64,000 nucleotides of DNA from Mycobacterium sp. 852002-51971_SCH5477799-a (GCF_001667145.1 NZ_LZIF01000075.1:158884-222883); one strand, 5' to 3'; positions 39,156 through 48,951 are shown, counted from the stretch's first letter. Notes: generated by a model not told the origin, from the sequence alone. Program-made: numbers and translations.

Positions 39156-39353
39156 CTATAGGCCTGCTATAGGTTCGAGGTAGCCGAGCACTGCCTCCAT
39201 GATCTCCAGAGCTGGGGCGACGGGAGCTGAACTGGACTCGGCCGCAAAGTCGTAATTCGGCAACCAGTAATTCGGCCACCAGTTGAGGCCGCGGAACTCG
39301 ACCAAGCTGAGGGGCTCGCGGGGGCGCGGTTTCTGCAGGCCTTGACGTGGCAA
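39156..39353 (-). pseudogene. Possible C-terminal remnant of an unknown gene
   Basis: A minus-strand frame from TTG 39353 to TAG 39156 reads PRPREPLSLVEFRGLNWWP, then NYWLPNYDFAAESSSAPV and a helical end (LEIMEAVLGYLEPIAGL). Codons in the first two thirds have high third-position GC and the tryptophan/proline-rich text looks like real protein. No family recognised. It lies between the element and the amidohydrolase gene and may be the tail of a gene cut by the insertion or rearrangement. Confidence 0.3.
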
Positions 39354-39377
39354 GGTTGTGGTGGGACAACTAGCGAT

Positions 39378-40517
39378 GTGACCCGCATCGTCGACTCAGA
39401 CCAGCACCTCTACGAGAGCCGTTCGCTCTGGGCCGATTACGTCGACCCGGCTGCACGCGACGACGCGCTGGGCTTGGTTGACGACGAACTTGGCTATACC
39501 TGGCTCAGCTGGCGCGGCACTCGCCTTGGGCTAGCCGACGTCCACCTTCCTGGTAACACTGCGTCCTGTGGGGAGCACCGCAACCGTCAAAGGAGAGGCC
39601 AACCCGCCTCCTACCGCTACGACGAAGCCCTGCCCGCCGCCTATTGGCAGCCCGCGTCTCGCCTGCGCTGGCTCGACAACACTGGACTCGATGCGGCGGT
39701 CCTGTTTCCGAATTTTGGCCTGCTCTGGGAGCGTCGCCTGTCACCGTCGCTGCAAGCAATGACAGCCAACATGAGGGCATGGAATCGGTGGTGCGCGGTC
39801 GTGCGAGCCGAGGGCGGCGGGCGACTGCATCCGGTCGCACATTTGACGTTGCGCGACCCGCAGTGGCTCGAGGATGAGCTGGATGCGCTCGCCAGCGCCG
39901 GCATCACGATGGCCATGATCGGTGCGGGGCCGGTGGATGGCCGCCAGCTGTCACACTCCGACCACGACCGAATCTGGTCGGCGTTCGTCGACCACGCCGT
40001 CACGCCTGTGTTCCACGTCGCCGATCAGGTGCGGGTCTTCGACGACTGCTGGTATAAGGACGATTCAGTGACCGAGCTGGTGCCCGCCACCGAGGCGGTG
40101 TTTCTATGGGTGCCACCGGCATTGGCGTTATCGAACCTGATCCTGCATGGCGTCTTCGACCGCCACCCACGGCTATGCTTCGGCGTGGTCGAACTTAGTT
40201 CGGCATGGGTGCCGCCGTTCCTGCTGATGCTGGACGGTGCTGCCGCGTTCACCGCGCTGCTCAACGGCGAGCCGGTGGTGAATCTGTCCCGGCGACCCAG
40301 CGAGTACTTTCTGGACCATGTCCGGGTGTCCTCGTTCTCCTACGAGAACCCCAAGCAGCTGGCCGAGATGAGCGGCGACGTGTTCATGTTCTGTAGTGAC
40401 TATCCCCACTCCGAAGGAACGGCGAGGCCGCTGGACGACTATCGGCGGATGGGTTGCGAGGAGCAGGAAATGCCCGGTCTCTTTCACGCCAACGTCGACT
40501 CGTTGCTCAACCGATAG
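39378..40517 (+). CDS. Amidohydrolase family 2 (ACMSD-like metal-dependent hydrolase)
   Basis: 379 residues. N-terminal metal-site motif [16 protein letters not shown] is a variant of the DxH(x)xE start of ACMSD/amidohydrolase-2 proteins. Further features are [28 protein letters not shown], a [13 protein letters not shown] region and the late metal Asp in [12 protein letters not shown]. These proteins decarboxylate or hydrolyse small aromatic or carboxylated substrates; specificity unknown, and several mycobacterial paralogues exist. GTG at 39378 starts [10 protein letters not shown]; a 12-codon extension upstream lacks homology. It directly flanks the kinase remnant on the opposite strand. 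Confidence 0.82.
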   Translation: MTRIVDSDQHLYESRSLWADYVDPAARDDALGLVDDELGYTWLSWRGTRLGLADVHLPGNTASCGEHRNRQRRGQPASYRYDEALPAAYWQPASRLRWLDNTGLDAAVLFPNFGLLWERRLSPSLQAMTANMRAWNRWCAVVRAEGGGRLHPVAHLTLRDPQWLEDELDALASAGITMAMIGAGPVDGRQLSHSDHDRIWSAFVDHAVTPVFHVADQVRVFDDCWYKDDSVTELVPATEAVFLWVPPALALSNLILHGVFDRHPRLCFGVVELSSAWVPPFLLMLDGAAAFTALLNGEPVVNLSRRPSEYFLDHVRVSSFSYENPKQLAEMSGDVFMFCSDYPHSEGTARPLDDYRRMGCEEQEMPGLFHANVDSLLNR

Positions 40518-40559
40518 ATGCCTCGCATTGGAAGATGCCACAGCTTCGACGCCAAGTCG

Positions 40560-40738
40560 GTCACGCTCGAAGCGAGCACGGTAGTCAGAGTCGGCGGAGA
40601 TCTCGGTTGGGAGCACTTTCAGGGCGTTGTGGCGGGGGAGCCGAGGATGTTCGGCCAAATAAACCTCGCCCATCCCGCCAGACCCGAGCAGGCGCACGAC
40701 CTGTAGTCAGCGAAAACCTGGCCCCTGCTCAACGGCAT
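40560..40738 (-). pseudogene. PknF-like serine/threonine kinase remnant (N-terminal fragment)
   Basis: On the minus strand an ATG at 40738 opens [12 protein letters not shown]. After the loss of one base near 40702 it continues as [21 protein letters not shown], then [26 protein letters not shown], the N-lobe of a PknF-type kinase with glycine loop and the ATP-binding Lys. Homology stops abruptly at about 40560, where the sequence runs into the flank of the amidohydrolase gene. The catalytic loop and everything after are gone. This is a truncated, frameshifted gene, not functional. Confidence 0.75.
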
Positions 40739-40894
40739 GAGCTGGATACTACGAATCAGCATGGACAGGTCGTCAGATATTGCGCACGATTACTCGGGCG
40801 CCGGATTGAAATGCGCCGTCGCGACCTCGTTGGTAATAGCCGCGCGTGCGGGAGCGTGTTCGGGAGTCGTTGGGGTGGGAAGCCTGCCATGCAT

Positions 40895-40906
40895 CCCTCA
40901 TGAGGG
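40895..40906. promoter_or_regulatory. 12-bp perfect palindrome upstream of the Ser/Thr kinase gene
   Basis: CCCTCATGAGGG at 40895-40906 is its own reverse complement and lies about 115 bases before the kinase start. It could be an operator. The rest of 40739-41021 shows no convincing gene; GGGGG 5 bases before GTG 41022 serves as ribosome site. Confidence 0.3.
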
Positions 40907-41021
40907 GCCTCATTCCGTAGCCGAACCCAAATAGCGAGTTCGGCGACCCTGGTTTTGGCATATCGGACCCCGGATGTCGGTGGCCGACCGATAATTCGTG
41001 GCGGCACTTTAAGGGGGTGGC

Positions 41022-42575
41022 GTGGTCGCAGCAGATGACCGCACTGGTTCGAAGTTCGGCAGATATCAGCTCAGACGACTGCTCGGACGAGGCGGCATGG
41101 GGGAGGTGTATGAGGCGTACGACACCACCAAGGATCGAACCGTCGCCTTGAAGATCCTGCGCCCGGAACTGTCGTGCGACGAGCGGTTTCGGACCAGGTT
41201 CCAGCGGGAGTCCCACGCCGCGGCGATGCTGGAGGATCCGCACGTAATCCCTATCTACGACTGGGGTGAGATCGGCGGCAGTCTGTACATCGACATGCGG
41301 CTGGTCCGGGGCCAAGATCTTCACGAGCTGCTCAGGCGCGGACCGTTGGAACCGGCGCGTGCGGTCGGGATCATCCGTCAGGTCGCCTCAGCCCTGGATG
41401 CCGCTCACGCCCGGGGGTTGATCCATCGCGACATCAAGCCACAGAACATCCTGCTCACGTCGGCAGAGGATTTCGCCTACCTGATTGACTTCGGCATCGC
41501 GCAGAATCTCGCTGATACCCGTTTGACGACCGAGGGTTCCGCGGTCGGCTCGGTGGCCTATATGGCTCCGGAGCGGTTCGAGGACCGGCCGACCACCGGG
41601 GCGGTGGACGTCTACTCGCTGGCCGCTGTGCTGTATGAAATGCTCACCGGTGAGGTTCCTTTCAGGGCTAATGGGCTTGAACAGGTAATCGCCGCCCACA
41701 CTTCGTTGCCGCCGCCGCGCCCCAGCATGGTCAACCCTCGGCTGCCGGCCGCGTTCGATGACGTCATTTCCCGCGGGATGGCCAAAGACCCCGACGACCG
41801 ATTCGGCACCCCGGGAGGGCTGGGCCGTGCGGCGCAACGCGCTCTGGATGGGGCGTCGTCACCGGGGCCCGACAGTGGACCGTTTGCGACGACCCGGCAG
41901 GCACCTCCCGGTTACCGCGGGCCCAGTGCCGGTGACGCGGGGCCCTTCCGTCCGCAAGGACAACCCGGACCGCAGGGATCGAATCGGCCTCGGCCGTGGT
42001 TGGTGCCGGCGGCGATCGTCACGGGTGCGGTGCTGCTGGGAGGTGTTGGTGTCATCATCGGGTTGCTGGTTCAGCAGAACCATGTCACCTCGCCAACGCC
42101 GGCGCCGACGACCGGCTACGCGGTGCCGTCGCCGGGCTCCTACCCGCCTCAGCTGCCGACGTCGGGGGAATCGGTCCCACCACCGGCACCCCCCTTCACG
42201 GGTTCACCACCGCCGGCACCGCCGTCACTCGCGCGCCCCCCGCTGATCAGCGGCCCCGACACCAGTGCCAGCCATCAGAGCTGCGACTATGGGTGGTCGC
42301 TCATCGAGGCCTCCGGCTGGGGCAGCCACGCCGGGCGGGGAACACCGGAGACGTCGTGCTTCTTCGCCGGCAGCGTGCTCAAGTCGTATTGGAATCGATA
42401 CGGCAACGCCAGCCGACAATTCCGCAATGTGTCGGCGCCGGGCGCAGTCGATTGCGGCACCGTGGACGGGGCGGTGTGTGACGGGTCGAACTTTCTTATG
42501 CAATGCACGGCTTATGGTTCCGATAACTGGATCACCTGCGCCGGTGGCAAGAACGCGCGGGTTTATCTGTACTGA
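41022..42575 (+). CDS. Receptor-type serine/threonine protein kinase with extracellular Cys-rich domain
   Basis: 517 residues. The kinase domain (about 14-275) is complete: GRGGMGEVY glycine loop, Lys44 in VALKIL, HRDIKPQN with Asp137, IDFG with Asp156, activation-loop TRLTTEGSAVGS (Thr169/Thr170 probable autophosphorylation sites) and YMAPERFE. A Pro/Gly-rich juxtamembrane stretch leads to one membrane helix (about 327-350), a Pro/Thr-rich spacer, and an extracytoplasmic domain of about 100 residues with six cysteines, probably three disulfides, as in PknE/PknH-like sensors. It is not clearly one of the named M. tuberculosis kinases. GTG 41022 has a GGGGG site. It lies beside the remnant of a second kinase. 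Confidence 0.9.
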   Translation: MVAADDRTGSKFGRYQLRRLLGRGGMGEVYEAYDTTKDRTVALKILRPELSCDERFRTRFQRESHAAAMLEDPHVIPIYDWGEIGGSLYIDMRLVRGQDLHELLRRGPLEPARAVGIIRQVASALDAAHARGLIHRDIKPQNILLTSAEDFAYLIDFGIAQNLADTRLTTEGSAVGSVAYMAPERFEDRPTTGAVDVYSLAAVLYEMLTGEVPFRANGLEQVIAAHTSLPPPRPSMVNPRLPAAFDDVISRGMAKDPDDRFGTPGGLGRAAQRALDGASSPGPDSGPFATTRQAPPGYRGPSAGDAGPFRPQGQPGPQGSNRPRPWLVPAAIVTGAVLLGGVGVIIGLLVQQNHVTSPTPAPTTGYAVPSPGSYPPQLPTSGESVPPPAPPFTGSPPPAPPSLARPPLISGPDTSASHQSCDYGWSLIEASGWGSHAGRGTPETSCFFAGSVLKSYWNRYGNASRQFRNVSAPGAVDCGTVDGAVCDGSNFLMQCTAYGSDNWITCAGGKNARVYLY

Positions 42576-42687
42576 GGACTGCATCGGCCCGTCGGCGGTG
42601 ACCCAAAGTCGCCCTCGTGCTCCTGGTTTAGTGAGAAAGGGGTGTCGCGAGGACTTAACTCAGCCATCACCTATGTGAATGAAAACG

Positions 42688-43227
42688 TCACGCCGCTGGC
42701 TTGTCGGGAATAGCCTGGCTTGGGGCTTGGGGCTTGGTGGTAGTGATCTCGTCCTGCAGCGGCGGCGTGGACGGGGCGGTGGTCGTTCCGGGATTGGCAA
42801 GCTTGGTGGTGTCCGTGCGGGCGAACAGCAGCGATACCGATACGACGAGCGCGATCGCGGCCACGATGGCGGCGACCCCCACCACCCAGGGCCAGCGCGC
42901 GGTACTGCGCCCGTCGTCGGCGCCGGAGGACTCGTCGAAGTCGTCGTAGTCGTAGAGCCGCAGATCGGCCGGCACGTAGGGGCCGGTGGTGAAATGCTCG
43001 GACTCCGGAGCCGAGTACGCCCTCGAGTACACGTCCGTCTCGTCGGCCTGGTGCGCGGCGGCCTGTTCGGCACTGTCCGCACTGGGTTCCGGCTCGCTCT
43101 CGACGTCGCCGCCGGCGGCGGGTTGCAGATCGTCGCCCGGGGCATCGCCGGAATGCGGTTCGTGGCTGATCGAGTCGGCAGGGTCGGGTTCGTCAGGATC
43201 CCAGCCCGGGGGTCTCGACCCGCTCAT
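42688..43227 (-). CDS. mmpS3: MmpS3-like membrane protein, truncated at the 3' end
   Basis: 179 residues. The acidic N-terminal cytoplasmic part ([26 protein letters not shown]) and the single membrane helix ([26 protein letters not shown], about 111-136) match Rv2198c/MmpS3. The M. tuberculosis protein is about 299 residues (from memory); here it ends soon after the helix at [19 protein letters not shown], so the Pro/Thr linker and the whole extracytoplasmic MmpS domain are missing. Only 112 bases separate its stop from the convergent kinase gene, leaving no room for the domain. Probably non-functional or altered; the truncation marks a break in synteny. Confidence 0.75.
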   Translation of the reverse strand: MSGSRPPGWDPDEPDPADSISHEPHSGDAPGDDLQPAAGGDVESEPEPSADSAEQAAAHQADETDVYSRAYSAPESEHFTTGPYVPADLRLYDYDDFDESSGADDGRSTARWPWVVGVAAIVAAIALVVSVSLLFARTDTTKLANPGTTTAPSTPPLQDEITTTKPQAPSQAIPDKPAA

Positions 43228-43413
43228 CTCTGCCTTTGCCTACCCTGTCGACTGCCTCACCTGCGCGTAAGACTCCGCGATCACATCGTTGCGGGCGCGC
43301 TGGGACGCTCCTCATTTGCCTGGGCAAAACACTACCGAACCCCAAAGGGGCAAAGCCGTCGTGGCGAAGTGCCCACCAATCACGTGATCTGATTGTGACC
43401 TTTATGCCGCGAA

Positions 43414-43833
43414 TCAGTGCTTCTCGGGACCGAGGTAATACTCGAAGACGAGCCCGGCCACCGACGTCAGAACGAACATGACTCCGGCGACGATCAGCCA
43501 CGGCAACCACAGCGCGATGCCCACCGCGACCACCGAGCCCGACAGCGCCACCAGAATCGGCCACCAGCTGTGCGGGCTGAAGAAGCCCAATTCGCCTGCT
43601 CCGTCGCTGATCTCAGCGCCCTCGTAGTCTTCCGGCCTGGTGTCCAGCCGGCGCGCCACAAAGCGGAAAAAGGTCGCCGTGATCAACGCCAGGCCACCGG
43701 TGAGCACCAGCGCGGTGGTGCCCGCCCACTCCACACCTCCGGTGGCGAAGACCGCGGTCAGCGCCCCGTAGAGCACCGCAACGACAATGAAGAACCCGGC
43801 AATGAATTCGAATAGCCTGGCCTCGATATGCAT
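43414..43833 (-). CDS. ctaF: Cytochrome c oxidase subunit 4 (CtaF)
   Basis: 139 residues with four membrane helices in two pairs ([87 protein letters not shown]). It is the actinobacterial subunit IV of the aa3 oxidase that associates with the bcc complex. Located just downstream of ctaC on the same strand with a 13-base gap, as in Rv2199c-Rv2200c. The 186 bases up to the mmpS3 stop/start side hold no other gene. Confidence 0.93.
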   Translation of the reverse strand: MHIEARLFEFIAGFFIVVAVLYGALTAVFATGGVEWAGTTALVLTGGLALITATFFRFVARRLDTRPEDYEGAEISDGAGELGFFSPHSWWPILVALSGSVVAVGIALWLPWLIVAGVMFVLTSVAGLVFEYYLGPEKH

Positions 43834-43846
43834 TTGGTGTCCTAAC

Positions 43847-44947
43847 CTACTGGCTTCCGGCCAATTGACCGCGCTTGGTGTCGAACGGGTGAGTGGTCAC
43901 CGCGAGCGGGGGCTGCCCGATCGACTGCAAAGCCTCGGCGTTGCTCTTCCCGCCCATCCGCTGCTGCAGGTAGGCCTTGAATTCGTTGGGCGTCACCACC
44001 CGAACCTCGAAGTTCATCATCGAGTGATAGGTGCCACAGAACTCGGCGCAGTGGCCCACGAACGCACCCGGCGTCTGAATCTCCTCGGTCTGAAAGACGT
44101 GCACCGAGTTGTTCGCATCGGCATTCGGGATGACGTCGCGTTTGAACAGGAACTCGGGCACCCAGAACGTGTGAACCACGTCCGCGGACGCGAGGTCGAA
44201 TTCGATGCGCTTGCCGGTCGGCAGCACCAGCACCGGAATCTCTTCGCTGGATCCCAGCGTCTCGACCTTGTCGAAGTTCAGGTACTGACGGTCCGAGGTG
44301 TTGAACCCGCGGACGGCACCGACGCGCTCCTCACCGTGCGTGTCCTTGCCCTCGGGCTTGGACAGCATGGCCTTCTTGCGCTCGGGGTCCGTGCCGTCGT
44401 AGGTCAGCGTGCCGTCTTTGAAGGCGACGCGCTGGTAGCCGAACTTCCAGTTCCATTGGAAGGCGGTGACATCGATCACTACCTCGGGGTCCTTGGCCAG
44501 GTGCAGCATCTTCTCCTGCACCACAACGGTGAAGTAGAACAGCACCGAGATGATGAGGAAAGGCGTCACGGTCAGCGCCAGCTCCAGCGGCATGTTGTAG
44601 CCGAACTGGCGGGGCAGCTCGGTGTCGGTCACCTTCTTGCGGTGGAAGGCCGACGCCCAGAAGATCAGCCCGAACACGATGCCGCCGACCACGAGCGAGG
44701 CGATCACCGCGCCGATCCACAGTTCGCGGTTGAGGTGCGCCTCCGGGGTGATGCCCCGCGGCCAGCCCAGGGCCAGCGCGTCCGCCCAGCTGCTGCATCC
44801 GCTCAGGAACAACGCCAGCACGCCCAGCACACACGCCAGCGCGAAGGGCCGAAGACGACGGGAAAGACCCTTCCCCGCGCCCCCGGAATGGCGCCGAAAG
44901 CCGCCCTGCGACAAACGTTGCGAACGGTCCTGCTCGCGAGGGGTCAC
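43847..44947 (-). CDS. ctaC: Cytochrome c oxidase subunit II
   Basis: 366 residues. A long basic N-terminus precedes a lipoprotein-type signal ([17 protein letters not shown]) with a probable lipobox Cys. Two membrane helices follow, then the cupredoxin domain with the CuA ligands in [13 protein letters not shown] and the earlier His of [11 protein letters not shown]. The QWNWKF segment is the conserved aromatic patch for electron entry. GTG at 44947 has AGGAGG about 7 bases upstream. The 156-base gap to divergent asnB (44948-45103) must contain both promoters. Confidence 0.94.
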   Translation of the reverse strand: MTPREQDRSQRLSQGGFRRHSGGAGKGLSRRLRPFALACVLGVLALFLSGCSSWADALALGWPRGITPEAHLNRELWIGAVIASLVVGGIVFGLIFWASAFHRKKVTDTELPRQFGYNMPLELALTVTPFLIISVLFYFTVVVQEKMLHLAKDPEVVIDVTAFQWNWKFGYQRVAFKDGTLTYDGTDPERKKAMLSKPEGKDTHGEERVGAVRGFNTSDRQYLNFDKVETLGSSEEIPVLVLPTGKRIEFDLASADVVHTFWVPEFLFKRDVIPNADANNSVHVFQTEEIQTPGAFVGHCAEFCGTYHSMMNFEVRVVTPNEFKAYLQQRMGGKSNAEALQSIGQPPLAVTTHPFDTKRGQLAGSQ

Positions 44948-45103
44948 GTTAGCGCCTCCTGCTCGGATATCGAATACTACGCAGCGTAGACCACGCACCT
45001 GAGCCGGGCGACGAAACCCCGGGCCGCCAGTCTGCCCGGCCATTCACGACGTGCCGGGTGTGACGTCCACGCGAGCTCCCGCAGTGCGGCATACTGGGGC
45101 GCC

Positions 45104-47062
45104 GTGTGTGGTCTGCTGGCGTTCGTTGCCGCCCCGGAGGGCGCGGATGATGAAGCGGCCGCCGCCCGAGCCGACGATGCCGTCGCGCGCGCGTCGCACT
45201 CGATGCGCCATCGCGGGCCCGACGAGCCCGGCACCTGGGCGGACCCGGACACCGACGGCTCCGCGGTTTTCGGCTTCAACCGGCTGTCCATCATCGACAT
45301 CGCGCATTCGCATCAGCCGCTGCGCTGGGGACCGCCCGGCGCGCCGGACCGCTACGTGCTGGTGTTCAACGGTGAGATCTACAACTACCTCGAGCTGCGC
45401 GACGAACTGGCCGTCCGGCACAGCGCCGCCTTCACCACCGACGGCGACGGCGAGGCCATCGTCGCGGGCTACCACTTTTGGGGCACCGACGTACTGACGC
45501 GGCTGCGCGGCATGTTCGCGTTCGCGCTGTGGGACACCGAGACACGCGAATTGTTCTGCGCCCGAGACCCTTTCGGCATCAAGCCGCTGTTCATGGCGAC
45601 CGGCGCCGGCGGCACCGCGGTGGCCAGCGAGAAGAAGTGCCTGCTGGACCTGGCCGAGCTGATCGGATTCGACACCGGGATCGACGAGCGGGCGGTGCAG
45701 CACTACACGGTCCTCCAGTACGTGCCCGAGCCCGAGACGCTGCACCGCGGGGTGCGCCGGCTGGAATCGGGCTGCTACGCCCGGATCCGTCCCGACCGGC
45801 TGCAACCGGAGGTCACGCGGTACTTCGCGCCGCGCTTTGCCGCGGTGCCGATGACCCGCGACACCGAACAGGCCCGCTACGACGAGATCACCGCGGTGCT
45901 CGAGGACTCGGTGGCCAAGCACATGCGCGCCGACGTCACCGTCGGGGCGTTTCTGTCCGGGGGGATCGACTCCACCGCCATCGCGGCGCTGGCCATCCGG
46001 CACAACCCCCGGCTGATCACGTTCACCACCGGTTTCGAGCGTGAGGGCTTCTCCGAGATCGACGTGGCGGTGGCCTCGGCCGAGGCGATCGGCGCCCGCC
46101 ACATCGCGAAGGTGGTCAAGCCCGACGAGTTCGTCGCGGCCCTGCCCGAGATCGTCTGGTACCTCGACGAGCCGGTGGCCGACCCAGCGCTGGTGCCACT
46201 GTTCTTCGTCGCCCGCGAGGCGCGCAAGCACGTCAAGGTGGTGTTGTCCGGCGAAGGCGCCGACGAGCTGTTCGGCGGCTACACGATTTACCGCGAGCCG
46301 CTGTCGCTGAAGCCGTTCAACTATCTGCCGCGGCCGCTGCGGCGGTCGATGGGCAAGGTGTCCAAGCCCCTGCCGGAGGGGATGCGAGGCAAGAGCCTGC
46401 TGCATCGGGGGTCCCTGACGCTCGAGGAGCGCTACTACGGCAATGCCCGCAGCTTCTCCGACGCACAGCTGCGCGACGTCCTGCCCAACTTCCGCGAGGA
46501 GTGGACCCACACCGACGTGACAGCGTCGCTGTACGCCGAATCGGCGGGCTGGGACCCGGTGGCCCGCATGCAGCACATCGACCTGTTCACCTGGCTGCGT
46601 GGGGACATCTTGGTCAAGGCCGACAAGATGACCATGGCCAACTCGCTGGAGCTTCGGGTGCCGTTCCTGGATCCCGAGGTGTTCGCCGTCGCCTCGCGGC
46701 TGCCGGTCGAGGCCAAGATCACCCGGTCGACGACGAAGTACGCGCTGCGGCGCGCGCTGGAGCCCATCGTTCCGGCGCACGTGCTGCACCGGCCCAAGCT
46801 CGGGTTCCCGGTGCCGATCCGGCACTGGCTGCGCGCCGGCGAGCTACTGGAGTGGGCCTACGCGATGGTGGACTCGTCGCAGGCCGACCGCCTGGTGGAT
46901 TTGGGCGCCGTGCGCCGGCTGCTCGACGAGCATCGCAACGGCGTCAGCGATCACAGCCGTCGGCTGTGGACGCTGCTGATCTTCATGCTCTGGCACGCGA
47001 TCTTCGTCGAGCACAGCGTGGTGCCGCAGATCAGCGAGCCGCACTATCCCGTGCAGCTGTAG
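45104..47062 (+). CDS. asnB: Asparagine synthase (glutamine-hydrolysing)
   Basis: 652 residues. The N-terminal glutaminase domain starts MCGLLAFVA with the nucleophile Cys2 exposed after Met removal, then MRHRGPDEPG and LVFNGEIYNY. The C-terminal synthetase domain has the ATP-pyrophosphatase loop FLSGGIDSTAIAALA and SGEGADELFGGY, and DKMTMANSLELRVPFLDPE. It matches Rv2201, linked to asparagine synthesis and antibiotic tolerance in mycobacteria. GTG start at 45104 places Cys second, which fixes the start. It converges with adoK. Confidence 0.95.
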   Translation: MCGLLAFVAAPEGADDEAAAARADDAVARASHSMRHRGPDEPGTWADPDTDGSAVFGFNRLSIIDIAHSHQPLRWGPPGAPDRYVLVFNGEIYNYLELRDELAVRHSAAFTTDGDGEAIVAGYHFWGTDVLTRLRGMFAFALWDTETRELFCARDPFGIKPLFMATGAGGTAVASEKKCLLDLAELIGFDTGIDERAVQHYTVLQYVPEPETLHRGVRRLESGCYARIRPDRLQPEVTRYFAPRFAAVPMTRDTEQARYDEITAVLEDSVAKHMRADVTVGAFLSGGIDSTAIAALAIRHNPRLITFTTGFEREGFSEIDVAVASAEAIGARHIAKVVKPDEFVAALPEIVWYLDEPVADPALVPLFFVAREARKHVKVVLSGEGADELFGGYTIYREPLSLKPFNYLPRPLRRSMGKVSKPLPEGMRGKSLLHRGSLTLEERYYGNARSFSDAQLRDVLPNFREEWTHTDVTASLYAESAGWDPVARMQHIDLFTWLRGDILVKADKMTMANSLELRVPFLDPEVFAVASRLPVEAKITRSTTKYALRRALEPIVPAHVLHRPKLGFPVPIRHWLRAGELLEWAYAMVDSSQADRLVDLGAVRRLLDEHRNGVSDHSRRLWTLLIFMLWHAIFVEHSVVPQISEPHYPVQL

Positions 47063-47085
47063 CGCGCAACCGGGGCTTCGTACCC

Positions 47086-47106
47086 GATGCGCCCGGTCGG
47101 CGCGTC
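47086..47106. terminator. Candidate bidirectional terminator between asnB and adoK
   Basis: GATGCGCC (47086-47093) pairs with GGCGCGTC (47099-47106), one G-T wobble, around a 5-base loop. It lies between the convergent asnB stop and the adoK stop. No T-tract, as is common in mycobacteria. Confidence 0.35.
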
Positions 47107-47109
47107 GCG

Positions 47110-48111
<1,002 letters not shown>

Positions 48112-48266
48112 CTAGCGTACTCACCGGGCCTCGACCGTCGCTGTGTGCACTCCTCGGCGCGGGGCAGTGCGCTAGCCTCCCTAGGGAACTCACTCAAGTC
48201 GCCGGGATCACATTGCTCGGGCCGCAACCCGATCGCTGTCCCGCCTACCACCGTAGGAGAACCACG

Positions 48267-48944
48267 ATGGCAGGTCCGCACTCGCCGAACCACAGCGTCG
48301 GCGGCGGCGGTGGCGGTGGCGGACCTGAGCCCTCCAGCCAATCCCAGCCACTCGAGTTTCCCGATGACCCCAACACCCCGGGCTTCGCCTCAGCTCCGCA
48401 GGCAGGACCTGCTCCCGCCAATTATGCCGGGCAGCCTCCCGCGCCGGTCCCGTACCCGCGATCCAAGCGGAGGCTAATCGTCGGCATCGTGCTGGCCATC
48501 GCGCTCGTCGCGGTGCTGACGGTGGCCATCGTGTACGGGGTCCGCACCAACGGCGCCAACACCGGCACGACGTTCTCCGAGGGCGCGGCGAAGACGGCCA
48601 TCCAGGGCTACCTGGATGCGCTCGAGCGCCGCGACACCGACGAGATCGCCCGCAACGCACTGTGTGGCCTGTACGACGGCGTCCAGGACAAACGATCCGA
48701 CCAGGCCCTGGCCAAGCTCAGCAGCGACGCGTTCCGCAAGCAGTTCTCCGAGGTCCAGTTGACCTCGATCGACAAGATCGTCTACCTGTCGCAGTACCAG
48801 GCGCAGGCCTTGTTCACCATGCGGGTGTCACCGGTGAGCGGCGGTCCGATGCGCGGGCAGGTGCAGGGCATCGCGCAGCTGTTGTTCCAGCGCGGCCAGA
48901 TCATGGTCTGCTCGTACGTGCTGCGCACCGGCGGCTCGTACTAA
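48267..48944 (+). CDS. Membrane-anchored conserved protein (Rv2203 type)
   Basis: 225 residues. A Gly/Ser/Pro-rich cytoplasmic N-terminus (with a run of eight glycines) is followed by one membrane helix (RRLIVGIVLAIALVAVLTVAIVYGV, about 73-92) and a DUF4878/NTF2-like extracytoplasmic domain (AAKTAIQGYLDALERRDTDEIARNALCGLYDG to the end) with two cysteines. ATG at 48267 has TAGGAGA 7 bases upstream; earlier in-frame codons overlap the adoK promoter. Function unknown. Confidence 0.82.
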   Translation: MAGPHSPNHSVGGGGGGGGPEPSSQSQPLEFPDDPNTPGFASAPQAGPAPANYAGQPPAPVPYPRSKRRLIVGIVLAIALVAVLTVAIVYGVRTNGANTGTTFSEGAAKTAIQGYLDALERRDTDEIARNALCGLYDGVQDKRSDQALAKLSSDAFRKQFSEVQLTSIDKIVYLSQYQAQALFTMRVSPVSGGPMRGQVQGIAQLLFQRGQIMVCSYVLRTGGSY

Positions 48945-48951
48945 GCACAAA

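Larger units (their letters stand above)
32572..39175 (+). mobile_element. Integrated satellite-like or remnant prophage element at tRNA-Pro
   Basis: About 6.6 kb of lower-GC, mostly plus-strand DNA next to the tRNA. Gene order is integrase, excisionase-like HTH protein, primase-polymerase, P4-type helicase, then small unknown genes with overlapping starts and stops. This is the integration and replication module seen in phiRv1/phiRv2-type mycobacterial prophages. No capsid, portal, protease, tail or lysis gene is visible. The right end is set loosely at the last CTATAG motif (39167-39172), because no repeat of the tRNA 3' end was found. It may be a phage satellite, a decayed prophage or an integrative replicon. 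Confidence 0.7.

Noticed and set aside
39165..39185. AGGTTCGAGG as the right attachment site
   Set aside because: Shares only AGGTTC with the tRNA; too short to be the att core.
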